A DNA stretch of 64,000 nucleotides, from assembly GCA_020639075.1 (NCBI GenBank), contig JACKHI010000001.1, positions 2,046,001 through 2,110,000 on the forward strand. Direction: 5' to 3'. Made by a program: the position numbers and the translations under genes. The notes beneath the pieces are model-generated. The model saw only the letters and a program-made list of their open reading frames with translations, had not been told where the DNA came from and ran no database searches. The DNA comes from Phycisphaerales bacterium. GTDB lineage: Bacteria; Planctomycetota; Phycisphaerae; UBA1845; UTPLA1. Shown in pieces: positions 1 to 8,515 of the stretch; position 1 is the first letter of the stretch; the number at the start of each line of letters is the position of its first letter.

Positions 1-543
1 GAGAGCGATCGTGCCGCTCTGAAGGTCGATCGTGCCGTCGATGGAATTGGCGGCGTTCAGGATCAGCGTTCCCGCAAATCCCTTCGTAAACCCGGTCGCG
101 CCGACCGACTGCATCATCGGGTTGTTCATAACGAGCGTGCCGCCGCTGCTCACGAGAAAATAGCCCGGCGCGTTCAGAATCACATCGCAATTGACCGTAT
201 GCGTGTGACTACCATCCCTGTCGATGAACTGCCCGGACTCCAACGTCAGCGCACCACCGCTGAACGTGTAGGCGCCAAGCGTGCCGGACTGAATTTCGAT
301 GCTCGCAACCGATCGGGCCCCGCCGAGATTGACCCCGAACGAAGCGGCATCCGGTTTGAAATAGACCGCGTCACCGCTCCCCGGCACCTGCGGCGGAGAC
401 CAGTTCGCCGCCGTCCCCCAATTGTCGCCATTGCCGCCGATCCAGAAGATCGTCGCCGCCTGGGCCGGGACCGTCGTTGCGAGGGTGATGGCGATGATCG
501 CCGCCAATCGGATTTCGTGACTTTTCGTTCGCAGTCGCAACAT
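1..543 (-). CDS. Exported beta-strand-repeat (autotransporter-like) protein, C-terminal part outside window
   Basis: The minus strand from the ATG at 543 is open for 181 codons to the window edge, so only the N-terminus is seen. It begins with basic residues and a hydrophobic stretch ending in PAQA, a good Sec signal peptide. The mature start FWIGGNGDNWGTAANW matches the N-terminal module of the giant protein at 11635-18648 (TWNGSASGQWSNANNW), so the two are paralogous at this end. The later G/T/L/N-rich text (for example GTLILNAANSIDG) has the character of autotransporter-associated beta-strand repeats. The likely role is a secreted or surface passenger-type protein; no enzymatic motif is visible. 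An ECF-type promoter lies 92 bp upstream. Confidence 0.75.
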   Translation of the reverse strand, partial: MLRLRTKSHEIRLAAIIAITLATTVPAQAATIFWIGGNGDNWGTAANWSPPQVPGSGDAVYFKPDAASFGVNLGGARSVASIEIQSGTLGAYTFSGGALTLESGQFIDRDGSHTHTVNCDVILNAPGYFLVSSGGTLVMNNPMMQSVGATGFTKGFAGTLILNAANSIDGTIDLQSGTIAL

Positions 544-623
544 TGTGTTTCCTTTCGCCGTCCAGCGCGGACGCCGCGCAGTTGACGCCGTTGGTTCTCT
601 TGAGCCATGAGCCGTCTACGTCC

Positions 624-660
624 GCCGGAATAAACGAACGGCCATCGCGAGTTCCGTAAA
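624..660 (-). promoter_or_regulatory. ECF-type promoter, copy A
   Basis: On the minus strand: TTACGGA (659-653), 11 nt, then CCGTTCGTTTATTC followed by CGGCGGAC. Taken as -35 GGA and -10 CGTT the spacing is 16 bp, the usual ECF arrangement. It serves the gene starting at 543. Five other copies with the same 11-nt gap precede the other minus-strand exported genes in this window. The rest of 544-844 shows only a weak possible plus-strand promoter for the kinase (TTGTCA at 697, AATTAC at 720). Confidence 0.65.
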
Positions 661-844
661 AAAAGAACTTCGCGGATCACGACGAGATATAAGTCATTGT
701 CAATTGGCGGATTACGTGCAATTACGGCCCCATCGTCAGAAATCTGAGGGGCGATTTGCGTGGGCCGTGGTTTAGACTGCTGGAAGTGTCGGCCGGCCCC
801 GAAGCTCGTCTCGTATGCGGTGCGATTCCTTCAAGGATACGTCC

Positions 845-3292
845 ATGGCAAACCTTCCCAATCGTTATCGTCGCACGATGGAGATCTTCGACGATGTCTG
901 TGAATTGCCGTCGGAGGAGCGGTCCAGTCGCCTCGCCGACCTATGTGAAGGCGACTCCGAGATACGGCGCGAAGTTGAGGCGCTGCTGGCGGCCGACGCA
1001 GGCGAGCATCGGCTTGTTGACTCGGCCGAATCCGGCCAGAGCCTGGAACGGATCGCCGAGGCGATCGAGTTTGCGCCCGATGTTGTTGCGCAGGCGTCGC
1101 AGGAGATCGGCGCCTATCGGATCGTTCGAGAAATCGGCCGAGGCGGGATGGGCATCATTTACGAAGCCCGGCAGGAGTCGCCGAGTCGTCGCGTCGCGTT
1201 GAAAGTGCTGCGCCCCGGACTCGTCGATCGCGAGATGCTCAAGCGATTTCAGCACGAGGCCCACGTGCTGGGCCAGCTTCAGCATTCGGGTATCGCGCAA
1301 ATCTTCGAAGCGGGCGTCGCTGATACGCCGCTCGGCGAACAACCCTTCCTCGTCATGGAACTGATCGAGGGCGAACCGCTCGATCGCGCCGCCGCCAGCA
1401 AGAACCTGAACACAAGGGGACGATTGGAACTGATCGCCCGCGTGTGCGATGCCGTGCAGCATGCACATCAAAAGGGAATCATCCATCGCGATCTGAAGCC
1501 AAGCAATGTGCTTGTCGTTGCGCCCGCGAACGACTCGGGCGTTCTATCGAAGAAGAAGACGGTGTCCGGCGTCACGGCAATTGTCGACGGGATCGGTCAG
1601 CCCAAGGTCCTGGACTTCGGCATCGCCCGGGTCACGGATTCCGACATGAAGACGGTGACTGTCCAGACGGAAGTCGGCCAGCTTGTCGGCACGCTCGCGT
1701 ACATGAGTCCCGAGCAGGTGGCGGGCGACTCGTCGAACCTGGACACGCGATGCGACGTCTACGCGCTGGGCGTCATGTTGTATGAGCTGCTCGTGGGCCG
1801 TCGGCCGCACGACATCAGCGGTGTGTCGCCGGCGGAGGCTGCGCGGCGCATCCAGGAGGAGGAACCGCCGCGCCTCGGTGCAATCGACAAGCGCCTTCGC
1901 GGCGATGTTGAGACAATCGTCGCCAAAGCCCTGGAGAAGGACAGCGATCGGCGATACGGCTCGGCGGCGGAAATGGCTGCGGATATCCGACGATTTCTGA
2001 ACGACCAACCGATCGAGGCGCGGCCGGCGAGTACGTTTTATCAGATCGGCAAGTTCGCACGGCGGAACAAGGGGCTTGTCGCCGGCATCTGCACGACGCT
2101 GCTAGCACTCACGGCGGGCCTGATCGCGACTGGCGTCAGCCTGAAGCGCGCCAACGAGGCAACGGAACTGGCGAAGAGCGAAAGCAAACGAGCACAGGAG
2201 GAGAGCGAGCAAACACAGAAGGCACTCGACGATGTTCAACTGGTCTCCTGTTTTCAGGACGCGATCATCAATCGCATCAACGTTCGTGAAATGGGTGAGA
2301 CGATTCTGAACGAAATTCGATCCCAGGTTGCCGGGAACGAAACGGACCAGGAATTGGACGCGATGATCGCGAAAGTCAATCCGGCGACTCTGGCTCGCGC
2401 AGTCGTGGATGGCAGTATACTATCAGGAGCGTCGCGGGCCGCACGCGAGCAGTTCGCCGATCGCCCGGAGCTTCAATCGATAATCCTCGAATCGCTCTGC
2501 GAAACCTACCACGCCCTCGGCATGTACGAGCGAGCCCTTACAGAAGCGTTGGACTCGCTCGCGTTGCGGCGCGCGTCTCTTGGCGATGACCATCCGGCCA
2601 CCATCAAGATGATCGGAAATGTCGCATTCATGTATAACAACCTCAATCGCCTTTCGGAAGCCGAACCCCTGGCGGAAGAAGCGCTGCGCCGCCGCCGCGC
2701 GACGCTCCCGGAAGACGACAGGCTGGTGCTCGAGGCGGTTTACCGACTCTGCATTACAAAGACCAATCTCGGCAAACTGGACGAAGCGATTGAGATGTCC
2801 GAGCGCCTCGTGGAAACCGCGGATCGGGCCCTGCCGCCGGAAGATCATCATCGACTCATGTATCGACAGCTGCTTGCCGGCAACTATATGCAGGCGGGAC
2901 GAATCGAAGACGCCCTGCCGATTCGCCAGCAGTTGCTCGAGGACTTTCGCAGGTTGCGCGGTGAAAATGACCCCATGACATTGAGTGTGTGGAGCCAGAT
3001 CGCAGGGACTTTGAAGAGACTTGGTCGACTCCAAGAAGCGGAGGCCGCGTTCATTCAGGTCCTGGATCGGGCCGGCAAGTCGCTCGGCGAAACGGATCCG
3101 CGGACGCTTATCGTGCTGAATCAACTGGCGGCGCTTCAGCAACAAATGGGCAAACGCGAGGAAGCGATCAGCTCCTACCGCGCGTTGCTCGAACATCGGC
3201 GTCGCGCGCTGCCGCCCGACGATCCGGCCATTCAGGACACGCTCGCGGCTCTCGAAGCGCTCGGAGATTCCCCCGAACAACCACGGGAATGA
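845..3292 (+). CDS. Membrane Ser/Thr protein kinase with C-terminal TPR repeats
   Basis: Hanks-type kinase of 815 residues. The glycine loop GRGGMG is near residue 97, the catalytic lysine in VALKVL near 119, the catalytic loop HRDLKPSN near 213, DFGIA near 257 and MSPEQ shortly after, so the active site looks intact. One membrane helix (about 409-430, LVAGICTTLLALTAGLIATG) separates the cytoplasmic kinase from tetratricopeptide repeats at about 560-800. The ATG at 845 is preferred over 815 because AAGGA lies 7 nt upstream. Kinases of this architecture are normally adjacent to TIGR02999 ECF sigma factors in planctomycetes; here the ECF gene lies about 16 kb away, at the other end of the exported-protein block. 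A role in controlling that sigma factor is inference. Confidence 0.93.
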   Translation: MANLPNRYRRTMEIFDDVCELPSEERSSRLADLCEGDSEIRREVEALLAADAGEHRLVDSAESGQSLERIAEAIEFAPDVVAQASQEIGAYRIVREIGRGGMGIIYEARQESPSRRVALKVLRPGLVDREMLKRFQHEAHVLGQLQHSGIAQIFEAGVADTPLGEQPFLVMELIEGEPLDRAAASKNLNTRGRLELIARVCDAVQHAHQKGIIHRDLKPSNVLVVAPANDSGVLSKKKTVSGVTAIVDGIGQPKVLDFGIARVTDSDMKTVTVQTEVGQLVGTLAYMSPEQVAGDSSNLDTRCDVYALGVMLYELLVGRRPHDISGVSPAEAARRIQEEEPPRLGAIDKRLRGDVETIVAKALEKDSDRRYGSAAEMAADIRRFLNDQPIEARPASTFYQIGKFARRNKGLVAGICTTLLALTAGLIATGVSLKRANEATELAKSESKRAQEESEQTQKALDDVQLVSCFQDAIINRINVREMGETILNEIRSQVAGNETDQELDAMIAKVNPATLARAVVDGSILSGASRAAREQFADRPELQSIILESLCETYHALGMYERALTEALDSLALRRASLGDDHPATIKMIGNVAFMYNNLNRLSEAEPLAEEALRRRRATLPEDDRLVLEAVYRLCITKTNLGKLDEAIEMSERLVETADRALPPEDHHRLMYRQLLAGNYMQAGRIEDALPIRQQLLEDFRRLRGENDPMTLSVWSQIAGTLKRLGRLQEAEAAFIQVLDRAGKSLGETDPRTLIVLNQLAALQQQMGKREEAISSYRALLEHRRRALPPDDPAIQDTLAALEALGDSPEQPRE

Positions 3293-3300
3293 AAACGCAA

Positions 3301-3324
3301 CGCCCCGGCCAATCGACCGGGGCG
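3301..3324. terminator. Bidirectional hairpin terminator
   Basis: CGCCCCGG, 8-nt loop, CCGGGGCG lies between the convergent kinase (stop 3292) and the minus-strand gene ending at 3374. The minus-strand reading continues into TTGCGTTTTC. Near-identical hairpins occur at 4644 and 11527, each after a minus-strand exported gene. Confidence 0.7.
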
Positions 3325-3373
3325 CTTCGGAGGGGCGAGATAACGATGGCTTGCTTGGTCACGTTGACGGTTG

Positions 3374-4414
3374 TCAATCGACCAGCAGTCGCCGGACCAG
3401 TATCGCGATGTCCAGACCATCGACGCTGCCGTCTTCATTGAGGTCGGCAGCACAGAGATCTTCACTCGATGCATTTTCCGGCGCGACGAGCACCGATGCG
3501 AACGGCGCCACATCATTCGTGCTGATGGCGCCGTCACCGTCGACGTCGCCCCAGCGTCGGTTGGGGCAAGAGTCACAAACGTCACCCATCCCGTCGGCGT
3601 CCGTATCGGCCTGATCCGCGTTGGCCGTATCCGGACAGTTGTCGCATTGATCCGGAATTCCGTCGGCGTCCGTATCGATATGATCGTCAAAGCCAGGGCA
3701 GACGTCGCAAATGTCATTGACGCCATCGCCGTCCGTATCGACGTCGGCGCCGCTTTGATCGATCGACGCCAGACGAACCCACTGGCCCGGATTGTCCAGC
3801 GTTTCCAAGTTGCTAAACAGATAGCCCCGTACATAAAACGAGGAAATGTACTCGTTGATATTCACATCGAAGTCGGCGGGAATCGTGGCCTCCGCCGTCA
3901 ACGACGTCACGCGATAAGTCTCGCCGGGAACAAGGTCACGGTAGTACACCAATACCCGCATACCGCTTCCCGAAGGACCGGTGATCGTCATACGCGTGTT
4001 GCCGTCCAAATCCGGCAGTGGGTTGCAGCCGAGTTGCGATGCCGTGACGTCGAGCGGCAGGCTGCGATTTCCGGCTGACACCGCACCGTGTACCTGGAGA
4101 TAGAACTGAAGATTGATCGAGTCGAAGTTGTCGGGCACGTCGATCTCGATGTACTGGCCTGCCGGCGCCTGCCAGGTCACTGTCATGGTTGTATCGCCGA
4201 GTGTGCTGAAATCATAGACAAAATCGTCCAGCGGCGCGGGGACCGCAACCTTCACTGTCGATGTGGACCCCCCGGGCCCGCTACTGAATTCGGCAGTTTC
4301 CTGCGAGACGGTGCCGATCTCCACGACATCCGCGGTTGCGCTGGAAATCGTGGTTAGCGCTATTGCAACGCAAAAAGTAGCAAATCGTGAGAGTCCGTCA
4401 ATCTTCTTTGACAT
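3374..4414 (-). CDS. Secreted protein with thrombospondin type 3 repeats and dockerin-like tail
   Basis: About 346 residues from the ATG at 4414 (AAAGGA upstream); the open frame reaches further 5' but lacks a ribosome site and a signal peptide there. The N-terminus SRFATFCVAIALTTISSATA is a signal peptide. A beta-rich central region of unknown type follows, then calcium-binding thrombospondin type 3 repeats (DTDGDGVNDICDVCP and similar). The end is a two-repeat dockerin-like module (GDVDGDGAISTNDV and DLNEDGSVDGLDI). The likely role is extracellular or cell-surface attachment; no catalytic residues are recognised. It has its own ECF-type promoter and a terminator, so it is monocistronic. Confidence 0.85.
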   Translation of the reverse strand: MSKKIDGLSRFATFCVAIALTTISSATADVVEIGTVSQETAEFSSGPGGSTSTVKVAVPAPLDDFVYDFSTLGDTTMTVTWQAPAGQYIEIDVPDNFDSINLQFYLQVHGAVSAGNRSLPLDVTASQLGCNPLPDLDGNTRMTITGPSGSGMRVLVYYRDLVPGETYRVTSLTAEATIPADFDVNINEYISSFYVRGYLFSNLETLDNPGQWVRLASIDQSGADVDTDGDGVNDICDVCPGFDDHIDTDADGIPDQCDNCPDTANADQADTDADGMGDVCDSCPNRRWGDVDGDGAISTNDVAPFASVLVAPENASSEDLCAADLNEDGSVDGLDIAILVRRLLVD

Positions 4415-4510
4415 CTTGGGTCCTTTCATCGTTGTGTGGCTGTGCCCAATGGCACGCCGGTTTAATCCGATCGGCGGGGTGTGAGGGTTTCCCGCTGACA
4501 CAGAAAAAAA

Positions 4511-4535
4511 CGAACGGCCGGTCCGCAGTCCGTAA
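4511..4535 (-). promoter_or_regulatory. ECF-type promoter, copy B
   Basis: TTACGGA (4535-4529), 11 nt, CCGTTCG (4517-4511) continuing TTTTTTTC on the minus strand. It lies 97 bp upstream of the start at 4414 and has the same geometry as copies A and C-F. Confidence 0.65.
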
Positions 4536-4643
4536 GAAAATCCAAAAATCTCCGGATGAATCTTCGTGACTCCCGCCGTAAAGGACCCTAAGCGCCGGGA
4601 GTCCGCAACAAGTTGACTCGCCGCACGCCAACGCGCAAGAAAA

Positions 4644-4667
4644 ACGCGCCGGCCAATCGACCGGGGC
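4644..4667 (-). terminator. Hairpin terminator after the beta-helix gene
   Basis: Minus-strand reading: CGCCCCGG, 8-nt loop, CCGGCGCG, then TTTTTCTT. One mismatch in the 8-bp stem. It follows the stop at 4873 by about 200 bp and has the same core as the hairpins at 3301 and 11527. The rest of 4415-4872 holds promoter copy B and no gene I can support. Confidence 0.65.
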
Positions 4668-4872
4668 GTCGTGCAGCCGCGCCCCGCTGCCTGGGTAGAG
4701 TGAGTGCATGCGGACGAGTCGCCACGCACGCTTGAAGCCGCAGGTTCTTCGCACATCGAAAGCGCGGCATGCGAACCATCGAGTATCGCAACCAACGCCA
4801 CTCCGCGAGTCATTGCGTCCAAGGAGATCGTGAACGATTCATCTTTGGGACCGCCCGGCAAGACGCATCCAA

Positions 4873-7698
4873 TCACACGGCCCGCCGCGACGATCGACGA
4901 ATCCGGCGACGAACTCCCGCCAGGCCGATCAGGCCCACAGGCATCATCACGCCGCCGCTGGCGCCGCAGCCGCATTCGGGCGTCGGGGCTGTGGCGCTCT
5001 CGTCGGTCGCATCATCACTTGTATCGCTACTTGCGCTGTCATCGTCAGTGACGTTGTCACTCTCATCCGGATCGGCGTCCTGCGCCGCGTTGTCGTTCCC
5101 ATTGACGGCGCCGGAGTCGCCGCTTGCAGGCGTCGGGCAACCATGCCCGTCCACCGCGACGCCTGCCGCTGTATCGGGACAAAGATCGTCACAGTCCGAC
5201 ACGCCGTCACTGTCCGCGTCCACGGCATCTTCGTTGTTCGGACAGGCGTCGCACCCATCCGGCGTTCCGTCGGCATCCGTATCGATTGAATCATCCGCTC
5301 CGGCACAGAGATCGCAGCCGTCCGCAACACCGTCGCCATCCGTGTCGACCGTGTCGTCGGATCCCGGACAAACATCGCACGCATCCGGCACGCCATCGGA
5401 ATCGGCATCGGCACTGTCATCTGATCCGGGACATGCATCACAGCCGTCCGGCACGCCATCCGTATCCGCGTCGGCGGCATCGTCGAAACCGAGGCACACA
5501 TCGCATCCGTCGGGGACACTGTCCGAGTCTCCGTCGGCGTTGTCATCGAAACCGAGACAAACATCGCAGCCGTCCGGTACGCCGTCCGCATCCGCGTCGG
5601 CGGCGTCGTCAGAACCCGGGCACGCGTCGCAATCATCCGGAATTCCATCTACATCGGCATCGGCCGCGTCATCGAATCCGATGCACATGTCGCATTCGTC
5701 CTGAACGCCGTCGGCATCCGCGTCGCTTGTCTGCAATTCAAACGCGCCCAGATCGAGATAGGCAATCATTCCGCCGCCGGTGTCATCGACGGCGCAATCA
5801 TCCACCAGCCGCGGCATTCCGGCGGCGTCAGTCGCTTCTCCGCCGATTGCGACGTAATCGCCGTAGTTCGCGGCGTCGATCCCAAGCGAGCCGGGCGCGA
5901 GCGAATAGTCGCCGCCGGCGGCATCCACGTACGTCGGCGCGCCGTCGATGTCGTCGCCCGTCGCGCCGGGGAAGAGGCATCTTGTCGTGATCACATCCGA
6001 GCTGAATCCGGCGCTCGTATCGAAAATGCAGTTTTTCAGAACGACGGTGCCTCCGGCCGACGTCTGCATGAGCTGGCCGTCGAGCGTCGCCGCGAACGTG
6101 CAGTTGACGAATGTGAGAAAGCCGTCCTTGCAATTGACAGCGCTCTCCGCGCCCGCGTTCTCGTGGAAGAGACAGTTGACGAAGTCGCCTTCGGTGCTGT
6201 CGCTGGTCACACTCACAGTCGATGCCGACAGTGTCGAAGTATTGCCAACGAATTCGCATGCGCGGAATGTCGCTTTGGCGTCGCCGCTGAGAGCGATCGC
6301 GCCCTGGCTGTTGGCCCCCGCGTCGTTGCCTTCAAAACGACATCGCACGAGCACCGGCTCGGAAACATTGGTCGCGTTCACCGCGATTCCGGCGGCGTTG
6401 CGAAAAGTAATGTCCTCGATCACGCTGGCGTCGAAATTGGTAATTCCGAGGATTGTCCCGCTGACGGCGGCGCCGTCGATCACCGTCGCGGCGGCGCCCT
6501 GCCCCCGGATGGTGACATCGCGATTGTCCAGGATCAGATCGCGCTCGTAGAACACGCAGGCGCCGAGTTCGATCACGTCGCCCGAGGCGGCGCCGGCGAT
6601 GGCGTCCGCGATCGTCGGGAAATACGTGTCCTGCGTCGCGTTGTACACGTTCGGCGAATCCGGACAGGCATCGCAGTCGTCGGGAATGCCGTCGCCGTCG
6701 GCGTCCGGTCCGCCGTCGTCGCTCTGTGTCTCAAACGCGCCGATGTCGAGGTAGGTCACCGCCCCGCCGCCCGTGTCGGCGACGCACAAGTCCACCTTAC
6801 GCGCGAGGCCGACGACATCGACCGCGCCGCCGCCCGCCGCGACGAAAGCGTCGTCATCGGCGGCGTCGATCCCCGGCGTTCCAGGCGCGAGCGAATAGAA
6901 TCCGAGCGATTCATCAAGAAACGTCGGCTCGGCGTCGATGTTGTCGCCCGTCGCACCTGCGTAGAGGCAGCGCTCCGTGTTGATCGTACCGGCTGTCGAT
7001 GCGAGTGCGCCGACGATCGCCGAGTTGGAAACGTTGGCGACAGCGCCCGCAATGTCGGCGGCGACGGCGCTACTCGACGCGACGATGGTGCAGTTCACGA
7101 TTGACGATGTCCCGGCATTGGCCGCAATGACGGTCGGGACGTCGTTGCCATGAAAAACACATTGAAGAAGCTTCGCATCGCCGCCGACGGAGACGACTTC
7201 ATCCGCATTGTTGGCCCCGGTGAACGTACAGGCGTCGATCAGCGCGGGCGAGCGCACCTCCACGGCGGCCGCGTCCCGACAATTGAAGAAATGCAGCGAC
7301 TGCAGCGTGGGCGTCGCGTTTCCACTGATAAGCACCGCCGGTCCGCCGCCGGCATTATTGATCGCGAGATTGCGAAGGACGGTCGCCGCCGTTTGCCCGC
7401 TGTCAGCGAACGCAAAGACCGGGTCCGCGTCGTCATTACCGCCGCTGATGATGGTGGGCGCCCCCGTCGATCCCTGGATCGTCAGATCGACGCCGTTGGG
7501 AATCGTCAGGTTGTCCTCGGCGTATCCGCCGGCGGCGATGTTGATGACATCGCCCGAGCTGGCGGCCGCGATGGCCGCCGCAATCGTCGGCTGATCGCCG
7601 GGGACGTTGATCGTCGCCGCCCGCGCCGCCGCTACGAAAAGCAATGCAGCGACGAGCACGGCCGAGTACTGAGTCGCGTTCAGTTGTTTCTGTTGCAT
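4873..7698 (-). CDS. Secreted right-handed beta-helix protein with thrombospondin type 3 repeats and sorting-type C-terminus
   Basis: About 941 residues. The start at 7698 is chosen because AGGAG lies 9 nt upstream; the ATGs at 7707/7704 abut that site. A signal peptide (AVLVAALLFVAAARAA) is followed by two copies of a pectate-lyase-like parallel beta-helix region, each opening with a typical phrase (TIAAAIAAASSGDVINIAAG; TIADAIAGAASGDVIELGAC) and each closing with a LDLGAFE-type phrase. Then come about nine thrombospondin type 3 calcium repeats and an acidic D/S/T-rich linker. The end is CGCGASGG plus a hydrophobic helix and an Arg-rich tail, resembling MYXO-CTERM-type sorting signals. It probably displays a surface-anchored beta-helix; substrate and activity are unknown. 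Confidence 0.87.
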   Translation of the reverse strand: MQQKQLNATQYSAVLVAALLFVAAARAATINVPGDQPTIAAAIAAASSGDVINIAAGGYAEDNLTIPNGVDLTIQGSTGAPTIISGGNDDADPVFAFADSGQTAATVLRNLAINNAGGGPAVLISGNATPTLQSLHFFNCRDAAAVEVRSPALIDACTFTGANNADEVVSVGGDAKLLQCVFHGNDVPTVIAANAGTSSIVNCTIVASSSAVAADIAGAVANVSNSAIVGALASTAGTINTERCLYAGATGDNIDAEPTFLDESLGFYSLAPGTPGIDAADDDAFVAAGGGAVDVVGLARKVDLCVADTGGGAVTYLDIGAFETQSDDGGPDADGDGIPDDCDACPDSPNVYNATQDTYFPTIADAIAGAASGDVIELGACVFYERDLILDNRDVTIRGQGAAATVIDGAAVSGTILGITNFDASVIEDITFRNAAGIAVNATNVSEPVLVRCRFEGNDAGANSQGAIALSGDAKATFRACEFVGNTSTLSASTVSVTSDSTEGDFVNCLFHENAGAESAVNCKDGFLTFVNCTFAATLDGQLMQTSAGGTVVLKNCIFDTSAGFSSDVITTRCLFPGATGDDIDGAPTYVDAAGGDYSLAPGSLGIDAANYGDYVAIGGEATDAAGMPRLVDDCAVDDTGGGMIAYLDLGAFELQTSDADADGVQDECDMCIGFDDAADADVDGIPDDCDACPGSDDAADADADGVPDGCDVCLGFDDNADGDSDSVPDGCDVCLGFDDAADADTDGVPDGCDACPGSDDSADADSDGVPDACDVCPGSDDTVDTDGDGVADGCDLCAGADDSIDTDADGTPDGCDACPNNEDAVDADSDGVSDCDDLCPDTAAGVAVDGHGCPTPASGDSGAVNGNDNAAQDADPDESDNVTDDDSASSDTSDDATDESATAPTPECGCGASGGVMMPVGLIGLAGVRRRIRRSSRRAV

Positions 7699-7753
7699 TC
7701 TCATCATCTCCTATGTGAGTCGCGGGTCGCGTTTCCGGCTTCCAATCCAAACA

Positions 7754-7778
7754 CGAGCAAGTGGCCTGAGTTCCGTAA
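7754..7778 (-). promoter_or_regulatory. ECF-type promoter, copy C (weaker match)
   Basis: TTACGGA (7778-7772) is followed by 11 nt and TTGCTCGTGTTTGG, a looser match to the downstream block than the other copies. It is also closest to its gene (about 56 bp from the start at 7698). The rest of the 7699-8040 gap shows no gene. Confidence 0.45.
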
Positions 7779-8040
7779 TGGAATATTCGTGGGATCAGGG
7801 TGCTTGCTCCAAATACCTGAGGATGCAATGACTTACAGCCGAGCAAATCGGACGTTTGAGAGAGGAGCGCATAGGAAAGCCGCACCAGTCAAAGACATGA
7901 CGCGGCTTCATGTTCGGTGTGAGATAGGTCAAGCGATCGTGCGGGATGCCCCTCGAACACGTCGAGACGACCGGCGACAATCCGTCACCCAATCGCTGCG
8001 GGCCGGCAAGCGATGCCGCTCAGAAACCACCGATGGTCGA

Positions 8041-8457
8041 TCAGGGACACGACGATCCGCTCAAAAGATCGGCGACAAACACCGCCACGTCGTCGAGGGC
8101 GACACCGTCGATGCCGTCGACATCGGCACATGGACAATTCCCGCCAGCAACAAGGCACGTCGTAAACGCCTGTATGTCCTGGCCATTCTTGACGCCGTCG
8201 CCATTCACGTCGCCGAGGCAGCGACACGTCTGTGAAGACGTCCAGAAGCCGCCGTCGAGTTCAAATTCGTCGCCGATCATGAATCCGGCGTCCGGCTGGC
8301 CGATCGTACCGTCCAGCTCGAAAGCTCCGCCGGCGCTGTAGCCGCCGCCGTTGTCGACAGTGTACCAGTCGATCGAAAACTCGTCGGCCGTCGTGAGAGC
8401 CGTTACCGTCATCATCACAACCGCAACAGTCAATCCAAGAACTCGTTTCGTGAACAT
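8041..8457 (-). CDS. Small secreted protein with dockerin-like C-terminus
   Basis: A 138-residue protein with a signal peptide (GLTVAVVMMTVTALTTA), a short SIDWYTVDNGGGYSAGGAF module ending in DGGFW, and a dockerin-like pair of calcium loops (GDVNGDGVKNGQDI; DVDGIDGVALDDV). The front module recurs in planctomycete exported proteins of unknown function. It lies 58 bp downstream of the S74-type gene on the same strand with no promoter of its own, so the two are probably cotranscribed. It may be an attachment partner for the larger neighbour; that is inference. Confidence 0.8.
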   Translation of the reverse strand: MFTKRVLGLTVAVVMMTVTALTTADEFSIDWYTVDNGGGYSAGGAFELDGTIGQPDAGFMIGDEFELDGGFWTSSQTCRCLGDVNGDGVKNGQDIQAFTTCLVAGGNCPCADVDGIDGVALDDVAVFVADLLSGSSCP

Positions 8458-8515
8458 GTCAATCTCCTCGGAAAGGGGCCGCCCGAAGTCGAGCGGCCAC
8501 TTTCCGCCTGGGGTC

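Noticed and set aside
4769..5990. Plus-strand frames rich in Ser/Pro or His/Arg
   Set aside because: They mirror the TSP3 repeats of the beta-helix protein in other frames and carry no signal or known fold.
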